A stretch of DNA of 64,000 nt, from positions 1-64,000 of the forward strand of contig JAEZEZ010000019.1 in the NCBI GenBank assembly GCA_023432855.1, in the 5' to 3' direction. Source of the DNA: Pseudomonadota bacterium (GTDB taxonomy: Bacteria > Pseudomonadota > Alphaproteobacteria > Caulobacterales > Caulobacteraceae). Shown one piece after another: positions 36,001-45,330 of the stretch (position 1 is its first letter; every line of letters begins with the position of its first letter). The position numbers were made by a program, and so were the translations under genes. Below the pieces are notes generated by a model. The model did not search any database, was not told the DNA's origin, and saw nothing but the letters and a program-made list of their open reading frames with translations.

Positions 36001-39000
36001 ACTACAATAACGGTGACGTGGTGCTGGAAAGCACGGCTGTCGTGTCCACCTACTACGACAGCGGCGAGTGCTACGAGGGGTGCGAGGTCGCCGGGAAACT
36101 CGGCGGTGAAACGGCGCTCTACGGTCTCGACGGGGACATCTACATCTACAGCGCGGGCTCGGTCATCACCGCCAGTGGCTCGCTGATCGACGCCACCGGC
36201 GGTCTGGGCGCCGACGCCGGCCTGGTGACCATCGTCTCGACGGGCGCCGACGGAACGAACTCGGCGATCGATCTGTCTGGCGACATCGTGGCCGAGCGCC
36301 TCGACATGTCGACAACCCAGGGGTCGATCCGGCTGCGCGACGGCGAGATCACGGTCACCGAAGACCTCTACATCGACAGCGCCCTACACTTCATACAGGA
36401 CGCGCCCTCCGTCATTAACGCCCTTCCCGGATCCTACACGGCGGCCACCTATATCCGGGCCGACGGCGACATGACCTTCGGCGGGACTTTCGACGGCTAT
36501 GAGGTCGAGATCGTCAGCACCGGCTCCGCGGTTCCGGGCGGCTCCACGATAGAGATCTCGGGGACCATCTTCGGAACGGACGTCGTCGAAATCCGCAACG
36601 CGAACGGAGACATCAACGTCGCGTCCACCGGCGTGATTCATTCAGGCCCAACCGAGGACAACCCCAACCCCTATATACTGCTGCAGGCGAACGGCACGGT
36701 CTCGACCGAGGCCGGGTCGCAGATCTACACCGATCCAGCCTACGACTTCGCAACGGTGGCCATCCGCTCGACCGCGACCGACGGTCTGGGCGTGGATCTG
36801 GCCGGCGACATCACCACCTCCGGCTTCATCATCGTCAGCTCCACTTATGACGCCGATGTCCAGATCACCGGCGGCACGCTGGATGCGGGCGAGGAGGTCT
36901 CCGTCAATAGCGGCGGCGCCGTGAACATCACAGGCGGCCTGATGACGGCGCGTCTGGTGCAGGTGCGGTCAGACCGTGACATGTTGCTAGCGGGCGATAT
37001 CGAGGCCGACTACGCGCTTGCGTCCATCTATGGCGGCGAGAGCGGCGGCGTCGATGACTCCGTCATCCGCGTCGAGGGTGACATCTCCGCAGAGCAGTCA
37101 ATTCAGATCCGGAACGAGGTTGGAGACGTCGAGATCGGCGCGACCGGTCGGCTTTACGGCCAGCTGGACGGCGCGGGCACCCTGGACACGGCAATCCTCA
37201 TCGTCGGCGAACAGATCATCACCGAGGCGGGCTCCCTGATGCGGGCCGGCGCCCTCGCGGGGCCCGCTGTGGGAACGATCGAACTGCGCGCCGAGGGCGA
37301 CGACGGCGCGGTAGCGGCGCTCGACCTCTCCGGCGACATCGACACCGAGGCACTCGTGCTAGACGCCGGCACGGGGGGCATGCACGTCCGTGACGGGCAG
37401 ATTGACGTCATCAACACCTTCTACGGCGTTTTCGAGGGAGCCTTCGTCGTCGACGAGCCCGCCGTGATCACCAGCGAGACCTGGATCTCGGTCACGGCCG
37501 ACGGCGGTGTGGTCATGGACGGGTCTATGTACTCGGCCGGCACCGTCACACTTTACTCACCCACGGCCTATGACGTCTCTGTCGGCGGTCTCGTTCAGGC
37601 GGCCGACGGCATCGTCCTGCGCAGCATCGGCGGAGACGTGGCCCTGACCGGGGACGCGCGGCTCCACGCGGACGCCGACGGCCTTTACGGAGTGTCCGAC
37701 GACATCACAATCGCCGCTGGCGGCAGCGTCACGACGGCGGCCGGGACGTCCATCCAGACTGGCCTCGATGGGGCTCCCACCGGCGAAGTCTATATCCAAT
37801 CCGGCCTGGCCAGCCTCGGAGCCTTCGGCATCGACCTGTCCGGTGACATCACGGCGCAGCAGTTGACGCTGAGCGCCACCGGCTCGTCGATCCGTCTGCG
37901 AGATGGCGACATCGATGTCGTGGCGGCCCTAGCCATCGACTCGGTGGGCGACTTCCTGATGGACGCTCCGGCCACGATCACGTCAGGCGACGATGTCGAT
38001 ATCGAAGCCGCGGGCTCCCTGACCGTCGTCGGAACGATCACCGCCGCGGCCGACATCAGCCTGCTGAAGACCGGCGCGACGGGTGGCATGACCGTGAACG
38101 GCGCCCTCTACGCTGGTGAGGATGTCTCGATCATCAACTCGGGTGGCGGCGACCTCATCCTGGGCGGGGCGACGATCGTCGCGGACGCGGACGGTGATGA
38201 TCCCGGCTCGGACGTCTACATCTCCAGCCAGAATGCCGTGATTGCCCCAGGCGGCGGATCGATCCGCGTCGGCTCCACAGGCGCGCCGACCGGGGACGTG
38301 ACCATCCTTGCGGCCGGAACGGACGCTGGAGGCTTCAACGCCATCGATCTGTCCATGGACATCGAGGCGATCAACCTGACCCTGACCGCGGCGAACGGCT
38401 CGATCCAGCTGGCCAGCGGCGACGTCCAGTTGAATGGAGATTTCGACGCGGCGGCAGGCGTGGACTTCCTCATGGAGGCGCCAGCTTCGCTGCAGGCCGC
38501 CGGGGACGTCACTGTCGAGGCGGCTCGTGCGATGGGGATCGAAGGGCAGATCGTCAGCCTGGGCGGCGTGAATGTCCAGCTCCAGGGCCCAGGCTCGCAG
38601 GACATCTCCATCGGCGGTGACATCGTCGCCGGCGGCGGGATCGATATCGAGAACGCGGGCGAAGGGGACGTCCTTCTTGCCGGAAGCCTGACAGCGGCTT
38701 CCCCGGCGGCTCCAGGCGGGTCGACGGCTTTGGCCGTGCCCGGCGGCGTCGAGATCACCAGCGGCGGAGCCGTGATTACGGCTGCTGGGTCTTCTATCCA
38801 GTCCGCGGACTTCGTGGCCATTTCGGCGGGCGGGACGGACTCCGGCGGCTTCAGTGCGATCGACCTGTCGGGCGACATCGTCACCGGTTCGCTCGAGCTC
38901 ACCGCTGGTTCGGGCTCCATCCGGCTGCGCGACGGCGACATCGCCGTGAGCGACCCCCTGACCATCGCCACTGGCCTCGACTTCCTCATGGACGCCCCGG

Positions 39001-41762
39001 CCGCGATTTACGCGGGCGATCTGGTGAACATCTCGGCCGCGCGGACCATGACCGTGGATGGCTCGATTATCGCCGAGGGCGGGGTGGACCTGCTGCTCCA
39101 GGGCCCTGGAGCCCAGGATCTTTCCGTGGGCGGCCTGATCGACGCGTCGGGAATCGATATCGAGAACGCGGGCTCGGGCGACGTCCTGATCGGCGGGACG
39201 CTCATGGCGGACGGCGGATCCGCGCCCGATCCCGACGCCCTTGCGACGCCCGGAGGAATAGAGATCACGAGTGGCGGCGCCGTCATCACAGGCGCCGCTT
39301 CGTCCATCCAATCTTCAGCCTCCGTCTCCATCGCGGCAGGCGGAACTGGTGGCGCCGGATATAGCGCCATCGACCTTTCCGGGGACATCTCCACGGCCTC
39401 GCTGGACCTCGCCGCGAGCAACGGCTCCATCCGCCTTCGCGATGGTGTGATCACAGTCAGCGAGCCGCTGTCCATCGCCAGCGGCCTCGACTTCGTGATG
39501 GATGCTCCCGCCGTCATCGATGCTGAGGGAACCGTCGCCATTTCCGCGGCCCGGGCGCTCGTTGCAGATGGCGCGATCTCCGCGGGCGGCGACGTCGGTC
39601 TGGCGCTCTCCGGGCCCTTGGCGCAGAATCTTTTGATTGGCGGGGCGATCAGTTCGACGGGCGACATCTCCGTGGAGAACGGGGGTTCCGGGGCGGTGCT
39701 TGTCGGCGGCTCGCTCACGGCTACGGGCGACGTCATGCTCGCTTCGGGTGGCTCTGTCGTTACCGGCTCCGCATCGGTGATCACTTCCGGCGCGGAAGTA
39801 TCGATCGCCGCCTCGGGCGGGGGCGACAGCATCGATCTGTCGGGCGATATCACCGCGCCTGTTCTCAGCCTGGACGCCGACGGGGGCTCCATCCGACTGC
39901 GCGACGGAACGATCGCGGTGCAAAGCGACCTGGTGATCGCGAGCGCCCTGGATTTCAGCATGGAGGCCCCCGCCCTGATCGACGCCGCTTCGGCCGTACA
40001 GATCAGCGCCGGCCGGAACATGACTGTGGACGGCGTCATCGACGCCGGGGGCGACGTCACACTGCTGGTCAGCGGCCCCGCTGCGGGCGACCTTTCGATC
40101 GGCGGCCTGATCACAACTTCCGGCGGCGCCTACGTCTACAACTACGGCGGCGGCGACATCTTCATCGACGGGGACATCCTCGCTGACACTGACGGGATCA
40201 GTTCGGGTCACGGCGACAATGTGGTCATCGACAGCGGAGGCCGCATCGTCACGGGCTCCGGCTCGGTGATCCGTGTGGGCGGAGAAGCGACGACAGGCAC
40301 AGTGACTCTCTATAGCTATGGCGTAGACGGGGAAGGTATCGCCGCCGTCGAGCTGTCCGGCGACATCGAGGCCGACTACGTCACGGTGGAGGCCTACAAC
40401 GGCTCGGTTCATCTGCGCGATGGGGCGTCGGTCGGAGCAGACGAGAACGCCGAGTTCTTCGCCTACGCCTACTTCGTGATGGAGCAAGGCGCCGCGATCT
40501 GGGGCGCGCGCGATCGGCAGAACCCGGGCGATCCCGGAGCCTGGCCAGTCCTGCCCGGCACGGCGCCGGGGGTGCTGATCGCTGCCGCGGACGTGGAGAT
40601 CGACGGGCAGATCCGTGCGGGAACCGAAAGCGACGATGCGACCATCATCATCAGCGCAATCGACCCCAACGGACAGGTCACGATCGGCGGCGAGGACAAT
40701 CTCCTGGGCGAAGGTTTCACGCTGTCGAACCTGGAGTTCCACAATCTCCAAGCCGCCCGGATCGTTGTGACCGCCGGACTGGGCGAGCCATACGGCGAAG
40801 GCGTCGATCTCTACCTTGCAGACCTCGATCTGGACTCGTCGCTGGTCAGTGAGGTGTGGTTCGGGACTTCCGAAAACCTGATTGTCGAGGGCGTCGTGGC
40901 GCCGACCGGCGGGGGGGAGGTGGACATCAATCTGGGCTTCACGTTGCTGTTCGACGGGCTGCCTGACGGACCGAGCACGGCAGCTGTCGAACCGGGCCAG
41001 ACACTGGTGAACTTCATCCCGGACAACATCTACATCTCAGGCAGCCTGGGTACTGTCGACAATCCGTTCGGGGTCGTCACCCTTATCGCTCAGGGGGACG
41101 TGCTCATGGGCTCGCAGGCGTTTCTCGAGGCGGCGCTGGCCGATCCGGAATTCGACGCCTTCGAACAGTCGGAAGATCTCGACCCGGAAGCAGGCCACGT
41201 GTTCGTCGCCGCAGACGGCTTGCAGATCGCCGCCATGGGCCGCGTGCTGCAGCAGAATACGGGTGAGGATGGTGAGTTCGGCGGCCTGGTCCTTGGACTG
41301 CCAACTTCCGATGTGCAGCTGATCTTCTCCCCCGACCTAATCGAAGGTCAGACCATCGGCGGGCCGTCGAGCTGGACGGCCAACTTCTCGGCAGGCCCCC
41401 AGCGCGTCGAGCTGTTCGGCGTGTTCCTCGACGGGCAAGAGCAGATCGGCGGCTTCGACGCAGCCCTGGTGGACAATCTGCTCGATCCCGACATCGCTCT
41501 GGGTGACGACTTCTTCAATACCTGCCTGTTCGGGTCGAGCAGCGAGTGCAGTCGCGCGCCCGAGACGCCGCGCTTCGAGGATCCAGTGCCGCCGGTCCAT
41601 CCCGATCCAATCGATGGCGACGAGGTGGCGAGCTTCTTCTCCGCCTTCCCCTTCACCGAGCCGGAAGAGGAGGAAGAGGAGGATGAGACCCAAGGCGAAC
41701 CAGTGACCGGTTCGGGCAACGAAGACCTCTGGCCGGTCGGATCCCGTGGAGGTCAGCGATGA
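33060..41762 (+). CDS. TpsA: giant filamentous-haemagglutinin-family exoprotein with ~171-residue repeats
   Basis: 2900 residues. A long signal region (1-45, RRSRRAAGASAAAIIWSLATAANA) is followed by the TPS domain (about 46-260) with TDPVIVGTSGGQ, VDWIAFNRVDPSAF and FSPGGLLFGPNASVNVASF. The familiar NPNG motif is here SPGG. From about residue 720 to 2480 the chain is made of repeats marked by (I/V)DLSGDI...GSIRLRDG...DF-MDAPA. The marker starts at 35235, 36267, 36792, 37320, 37830, 38343, 38859, 39369, 39831 and 40347, mostly 510-528 bases apart. This predicts a long right-handed beta-helix. The tail has EEEEEED and few hydrophobic residues. AGGAG lies seven bases before the ATG. It is predicted to be exported by the upstream TpsB. 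Confidence 0.92.
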   Translation: MTRSPALSGRRSRRAAGASAAAIIWSLATAANALPTDPVIVGTSGGQGPGATFTPSQGNLTVDQSHQRVVIDWATFNISQGETVTFNQGGVDWIAFNRVDPSAFTTIDGNLNATGGVWLFSPGGLLFGPNASVNVASFLGSTAQLLDADLAAALTADTLTLSPLADRNGATLEVQAGAAITATDGYVVLLGETIVQNGSVVSNSDAVWFGVAEGGQVQIDSNPDGSTLVDATVSAVAGRGRPSLTHGGITTANSWIGIATPGAVESGFETVINLTGRLEADGVRYGTTEGVVILTGADGVIDETAGSVVIDTTAGEIDSEYDIYIVGGAVRLGEISGDNIQIDVLADSLIEIDPADPYGMWSTPYSDISLQTTGTGSLIDIGATIYAGTIAVDSAGAIVVEGADIDVRNYVQISPGETSISMTAVDDLTISGDSVLDAREQVILEATGDGVISMGGWIRGSGVTLDGAGGVGIGGSGINSAGAITIRSDTYVDVLAGLFGYDIDIETTGSGSGIFIDAYLSASTISIDGSDYVVLGDEAFLNAGYNAYGYSIDIAAAGDLTLDLGSSLFAPGGIHLQGANVVSNADITGIDISVEATGDITLSANILAYGGIAVLSDAPGTGAGDIVLNGSMSAQGGISIVNQSDGDVTFTSNAVVEATDLGCGFSCKGDGETSLLGADGDIYIYSAGRVITEAGSVIEATGGYGDDVGLLTIVAAGADTAGGAAVDLSGYIDARTVDISTTQGSVRVRSGEISVYEYLRLDSAADLVIDDEASVRGFDEVNLADIYLLADGDILLAGDMRGGQIDILSTGVMSPGETLISVSGDIRAYYDLSVTAWNGDIDIGGDLSARSMDIDAGSDLRVLATATLNAAGTYGEGYGQVYGGDIDLRASDTLTIAYGAQVTADGNVELATREFDSLLDISGLVVGYHVGVYGAADINISGVVAGFTGVAIQSQLGDGVTDADIVISGLLSGPGGVSIKNYNNGDVVLESTAVVSTYYDSGECYEGCEVAGKLGGETALYGLDGDIYIYSAGSVITASGSLIDATGGLGADAGLVTIVSTGADGTNSAIDLSGDIVAERLDMSTTQGSIRLRDGEITVTEDLYIDSALHFIQDAPSVINALPGSYTAATYIRADGDMTFGGTFDGYEVEIVSTGSAVPGGSTIEISGTIFGTDVVEIRNANGDINVASTGVIHSGPTEDNPNPYILLQANGTVSTEAGSQIYTDPAYDFATVAIRSTATDGLGVDLAGDITTSGFIIVSSTYDADVQITGGTLDAGEEVSVNSGGAVNITGGLMTARLVQVRSDRDMLLAGDIEADYALASIYGGESGGVDDSVIRVEGDISAEQSIQIRNEVGDVEIGATGRLYGQLDGAGTLDTAILIVGEQIITEAGSLMRAGALAGPAVGTIELRAEGDDGAVAALDLSGDIDTEALVLDAGTGGMHVRDGQIDVINTFYGVFEGAFVVDEPAVITSETWISVTADGGVVMDGSMYSAGTVTLYSPTAYDVSVGGLVQAADGIVLRSIGGDVALTGDARLHADADGLYGVSDDITIAAGGSVTTAAGTSIQTGLDGAPTGEVYIQSGLASLGAFGIDLSGDITAQQLTLSATGSSIRLRDGDIDVVAALAIDSVGDFLMDAPATITSGDDVDIEAAGSLTVVGTITAAADISLLKTGATGGMTVNGALYAGEDVSIINSGGGDLILGGATIVADADGDDPGSDVYISSQNAVIAPGGGSIRVGSTGAPTGDVTILAAGTDAGGFNAIDLSMDIEAINLTLTAANGSIQLASGDVQLNGDFDAAAGVDFLMEAPASLQAAGDVTVEAARAMGIEGQIVSLGGVNVQLQGPGSQDISIGGDIVAGGGIDIENAGEGDVLLAGSLTAASPAAPGGSTALAVPGGVEITSGGAVITAAGSSIQSADFVAISAGGTDSGGFSAIDLSGDIVTGSLELTAGSGSIRLRDGDIAVSDPLTIATGLDFLMDAPAAIYAGDLVNISAARTMTVDGSIIAEGGVDLLLQGPGAQDLSVGGLIDASGIDIENAGSGDVLIGGTLMADGGSAPDPDALATPGGIEITSGGAVITGAASSIQSSASVSIAAGGTGGAGYSAIDLSGDISTASLDLAASNGSIRLRDGVITVSEPLSIASGLDFVMDAPAVIDAEGTVAISAARALVADGAISAGGDVGLALSGPLAQNLLIGGAISSTGDISVENGGSGAVLVGGSLTATGDVMLASGGSVVTGSASVITSGAEVSIAASGGGDSIDLSGDITAPVLSLDADGGSIRLRDGTIAVQSDLVIASALDFSMEAPALIDAASAVQISAGRNMTVDGVIDAGGDVTLLVSGPAAGDLSIGGLITTSGGAYVYNYGGGDIFIDGDILADTDGISSGHGDNVVIDSGGRIVTGSGSVIRVGGEATTGTVTLYSYGVDGEGIAAVELSGDIEADYVTVEAYNGSVHLRDGASVGADENAEFFAYAYFVMEQGAAIWGARDRQNPGDPGAWPVLPGTAPGVLIAAADVEIDGQIRAGTESDDATIIISAIDPNGQVTIGGEDNLLGEGFTLSNLEFHNLQAARIVVTAGLGEPYGEGVDLYLADLDLDSSLVSEVWFGTSENLIVEGVVAPTGGGEVDINLGFTLLFDGLPDGPSTAAVEPGQTLVNFIPDNIYISGSLGTVDNPFGVVTLIAQGDVLMGSQAFLEAALADPEFDAFEQSEDLDPEAGHVFVAADGLQIAAMGRVLQQNTGEDGEFGGLVLGLPTSDVQLIFSPDLIEGQTIGGPSSWTANFSAGPQRVELFGVFLDGQEQIGGFDAALVDNLLDPDIALGDDFFNTCLFGSSSECSRAPETPRFEDPVPPVHPDPIDGDEVASFFSAFPFTEPEEEEEEDETQGEPVTGSGNEDLWPVGSRGGQR

Positions 41763-44700
41763 AACTCTCCGTTCAGCTGCTCGCCGCCGTATCCAGTGCA
41801 GTGCTCGGCGCTGCAGCCGGAACGGCGACAGCCCAGGCTCCGCGAGGGGCGTTCAGCCTCGGACAGAACGCCGAGGCCCAGACCTGTCGGGCCCAGACCC
41901 GGCTGGACGCTGGACGCGGCCGCGAGCGCGTCGACATCTACTGCGGTGAGTGGGAACGGGCTTCCGGCGAAGTCGTGGTCTGGCCGGCTTCGTCGGAGGC
42001 CGCCGCCCTGGCCCGGTTTGCCGAGGATTGTCCGGGCGTCGGCCAGACCCTGAGTTCTCCGGACTTCACCGAGCTTCGCCAAATTCCGTGCGAGCGGGCT
42101 TCTGACGATGGCGCCGTCCGGCGCTATGGGCTGCTCGCGCGACGGGGCGATCAGCTTATCCTTGGCGCAGCATATCCGGCTGACTGGGCCCCCATGATCG
42201 CTGCCGCGCGGGTGCTCTCCGGAGCCGCGCGTGCGGAGGCGGTTACGCACAGCGACGGCCTGACCCCGGGCATGCGGGAGATCCAGTCCGTTTACCCGGC
42301 CGGGGCGCCGGGCATTTCAGCCTCTGTGAACCAGGAGCTGCTGCGCCGGCGTGCCTATGAACAGAACACGAGCTGGAGTTTCTCGGCGTCCGAACGCGAC
42401 TTCGCCGAACTTCTACGCACCCAGGAACGGCTCGCTCCCGACGACGCCGAGGGCGCCGCGGAAATCCTGGCCGAGATCGGCCTGAACCTCTCCGGTGAGC
42501 GACGCTTCCAAGAGGCGGAGGATTCCTTCGACGAGGCCGAACGGCGAGCCAATGCGGCGGGAGCCAGACTTCTCCTCACCAAGATCCTCAACTATCGCGC
42601 CATGGACAGGCTCAACCAGCGTCGGCCCGCAGATGCGCTGGAGCTTGCCCGGGCCGCCAACGCCGCCCGCGATGCGCTCTTCGGGGCGCCTTCTTCACGC
42701 GCGCCCGGCATCGGCGCCGCTGACGCCCGGCGCATCGAGGCGATGGCCGCGCCCGGTCGTCGCCGGGCCGTCGCGCCGCCGCTCAGCGGCATGACCGACC
42801 AGGATCGCGCCGCCATCCTCTCCGCCCAGGCGGACTATCTCGCCGCGGCCGCCGTCCGTGCGATGGGCGAAGGGGACGCGGGCCGTTACCTGAACGCCGC
42901 TCGCGACCGCCTTGCGACCAGTGCGATCCAGCCCGCCTGGCTGACCGCCCTGATCTATGAGGAACGCTCGCGGCTGGCCGCGGAGCGTGGCGACACCGGC
43001 GTGGCCAGGCGTGAAGCCGAAACGGGCCTGGCCCTGCTGCGCCGCGCCGCTCCCGGAACCCGCGCCGAGGGCCATCTCTTGATGGCGCTGGCGGACGCTC
43101 GGCGGCTCGGTGGGGACAGTGCCGGGGCTCTCGCGGACGGCCGCGCTGCGGTCGTCCTGTTCACGCGGCATCGGGAGGCCCCGGGCATCGCGCCGGACGT
43201 TGCGGCGTCGCACCTGGTCGCCCTCTACGAAGAGTGGGAGCGCACACGTGAGGCAACGGCCGCGAACGAGTATTTCGAGACGCTGGCGCTGGTGTGGGAC
43301 GGCGCCGCCGCACGTTCGGCTGCGCAGCTTGCCGCACGCCTGGCGGCGAAGGAGGGCGGTGACGCCGTCCGCGCCTATCAGGACGCCGAGCGGGTCTATC
43401 GGGCTGCGCTGGCGAGGCGCCAACGCCTGTCCCTGAGCCCCGAAACGCTGCCCGAGAAGATCGCCGAGGCCGACGCCGCCGCCACGGCGGCCGCCGCCGC
43501 CCTGGCGCAGGCCGAAGACGGCGTCCGTGCATCGTCTCCGCGATATCTGGAGCTGCTCAGCCCGGCGATTTCGGCGGGCGAACTCGTTGGCTCGCTGGAA
43601 GACTGGGAAGGCTACGTCCGCATGGTGGTATCCCACCAGGGGGGCTTCGGAGCCGTCGTCACTTCCGCGGGCGTGACGCCCTACAGGATCGCGATCGATG
43701 CCTCGCAGGCGGAAGCGCTTGCATCGAGACTGCGTAACAGCGCCAACCTTAGCCGCAGCGGCGCCCTGCCCGACTACGACATTGAAGCGGCCGGGGAGCT
43801 CTATCAGGCGCTGCTGGCGCCGGCCGCGGATCGTATCGCCGGCCTGGACAGCCTCCAGATCGACGCCAGCGGACCCCTGGCCGCCATCCCCTTCGCGGCG
43901 CTCGTCACCGAAACGCCGGACCAGGCGGCTCAGGATCGAATCCGCGAAGCTCAGGACTACAGCGGACTCGCGTGGTTCGGCCGGGACAGGACTCTGGCGG
44001 CCTCCCTTGGACCCGCCGCATTCGTGCGCACGCGCGCCGCTACACCCGCGGCGATCACCGTGCCCGCTTACGCCTTCGGCGACTTTCGGCCCGATCCCGC
44101 CGCCATGGCGCGACGTCTGGCCGAGACGCGAGGTCTCTCTGACCGCTGCCGCGAAGAGGTGCAGAGGGCATTGGCGAGGCTCGACGCGCTTCCCGAAACG
44201 GCGGAAGAGGCCCGAGAAAGCGCCGCGGTCTTCGGGCCCGCCGCACAGGTGCGGCTTGGCGAGACCTTCACCGACCAGGCGGTGCTGGAGGACCCGGCAG
44301 TAGGCCAGGCAGGTGTCCTCGTCCTGGCCACTCACGGCGTCCTCAGCCTGTCGTCCTGCCTCGCCGAACCCGCCCTGCTGGCTTCGCTTGGCCCGGAGGG
44401 CGACGGATTGATCGAGGCGTCCGAGGTTCTCGACGCGGGCGTCCGCGCTCGCCTCGTCGTGATGTCCGCCTGTGACACGGCCGGGGGCGGCGAAGGCGAC
44501 GTCTCGCGAGGGGGCTTCGCCGGCGGAGGCGAAGCCTTGTCCGGGCTTGCTCGGGCCTTCATCTACGCGGGGGCCTCTTCAGTGCTAGCCACGCACTGGA
44601 AGGTGGACGCCACAGCCTCCAGCCTGCAGACGCGCGCCCTCCTGACCCAGGCCGCCCAGTCGAAAGCCACGCTGGCAGAGGCGCTGTCCTCCGCCCAGAG

Positions 44701-44833
44701 GACCCTCTACGAGGATCCCGAGACCGCCCATCCCTTCTACTGGTCAGGCTTTGTCCTGATCGGGGACGGCGCCGTCACGCTCGATAGTGGGGCAGCGGCC
44801 GGGGCCGGGACGGGGACTCGAACCGCTCCCTAG
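41759..44833 (+). CDS. Exported CHAT-domain (caspase-like) protein with helical repeats
   Basis: 1024 residues. Signal peptide MKLSVQLLAAVSSAVLGAAAGTATAQA, cleavage after Ala27; the next ~190 residues have four Cys and no known domain; about 200-600 is Ala-rich helix of TPR type (EAEDSFDEAERRANAAGARLLLTKILNYRAM). The C-terminal CHAT domain (about 640-1010) has the dyad His859 in LATHG and Cys905 in VVMSACDTAGGG, then GGEALSGLARAFIYAGASSVLATHWKV. It overlaps the tpsA stop by four bases, so it is made with the exoprotein. A periplasmic or secreted protease acting on TpsA or on a neighbour cell is possible, but nothing in the sequence proves the target. Confidence 0.92.
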   Translation: MKLSVQLLAAVSSAVLGAAAGTATAQAPRGAFSLGQNAEAQTCRAQTRLDAGRGRERVDIYCGEWERASGEVVVWPASSEAAALARFAEDCPGVGQTLSSPDFTELRQIPCERASDDGAVRRYGLLARRGDQLILGAAYPADWAPMIAAARVLSGAARAEAVTHSDGLTPGMREIQSVYPAGAPGISASVNQELLRRRAYEQNTSWSFSASERDFAELLRTQERLAPDDAEGAAEILAEIGLNLSGERRFQEAEDSFDEAERRANAAGARLLLTKILNYRAMDRLNQRRPADALELARAANAARDALFGAPSSRAPGIGAADARRIEAMAAPGRRRAVAPPLSGMTDQDRAAILSAQADYLAAAAVRAMGEGDAGRYLNAARDRLATSAIQPAWLTALIYEERSRLAAERGDTGVARREAETGLALLRRAAPGTRAEGHLLMALADARRLGGDSAGALADGRAAVVLFTRHREAPGIAPDVAASHLVALYEEWERTREATAANEYFETLALVWDGAAARSAAQLAARLAAKEGGDAVRAYQDAERVYRAALARRQRLSLSPETLPEKIAEADAAATAAAAALAQAEDGVRASSPRYLELLSPAISAGELVGSLEDWEGYVRMVVSHQGGFGAVVTSAGVTPYRIAIDASQAEALASRLRNSANLSRSGALPDYDIEAAGELYQALLAPAADRIAGLDSLQIDASGPLAAIPFAALVTETPDQAAQDRIREAQDYSGLAWFGRDRTLAASLGPAAFVRTRAATPAAITVPAYAFGDFRPDPAAMARRLAETRGLSDRCREEVQRALARLDALPETAEEARESAAVFGPAAQVRLGETFTDQAVLEDPAVGQAGVLVLATHGVLSLSSCLAEPALLASLGPEGDGLIEASEVLDAGVRARLVVMSACDTAGGGEGDVSRGGFAGGGEALSGLARAFIYAGASSVLATHWKVDATASSLQTRALLTQAAQSKATLAEALSSAQRTLYEDPETAHPFYWSGFVLIGDGAVTLDSGAAAGAGTGTRTAP

Positions 44834-44984
44834 GCGGGAACGAAGCTCGCCGTGCGACCGTTGCCGCCCTGAAAGGAGCGGCGTTGGTGGCTATGCAATT
44901 GGATAGTACCGGCCCTGCGGCGGCGATCACGTACCCGCGGGAGTCGCGCGCAGTCGTTGGGCCGGCCTGAACAGCGGGGACCCG

Positions 44985-45260
44985 ATGGCTTCGCAAAAGG
45001 ACCGGCGTGGCTCTCAGAGTCTCGGATGCGTTTTTCTCGTCGCGGTGTTTGGGCCGATGATCGCCCTTGGATCGCTCTGGGCCCTGATCGGCATGACCGG
45101 TGGCGCGGGCGCGACAGGCATGAGCGGGCCGCGCGACGAACTCATGCGCTTCATGGTGTGGATACTGCTTCTCGCGGGCCTTCTGAATATTGGAGGCCTT
45201 GTCTACGCCGCTTACAGGCGCATCAGTCACCGACACCCTGAACGGGAATGGAGGCGCTGA
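44985..45260 (+). CDS. Small two-helix membrane protein
   Basis: 91 residues starting MASQKDRRGSQSLGCVFLVAVFGPMIALGSLWALIGMTGG, with a second helix at WILLLAGLLNIGGLVYAAY and a basic tail RRISHRHPEREWRR. GCGGGGA lies upstream of the ATG. No family is recognised. It stands alone, 151 bases after the CHAT gene; that gap shows no other feature. Confidence 0.65.
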   Translation: MASQKDRRGSQSLGCVFLVAVFGPMIALGSLWALIGMTGGAGATGMSGPRDELMRFMVWILLLAGLLNIGGLVYAAYRRISHRHPEREWRR

Positions 45261-45330
45261 CCGAATTATTGGCTCGGAATGTCGTCGCCGGGCATAGTCC
45301 TTCGTCCTCTGCTGCGAAGGAACGGTTCAC

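Noticed and set aside
32823..40751. Long minus-strand ORFs (442-655 codons) opposite tpsA
   Set aside because: They mirror the repeat structure of tpsA and have Asp/Arg/Val-rich composition without any domain. They are shadows.
44834..44984. Gene or regulatory site between the CHAT gene and the next ORF
   Set aside because: No ORF with a start signal, no hairpin and no clear promoter seen.
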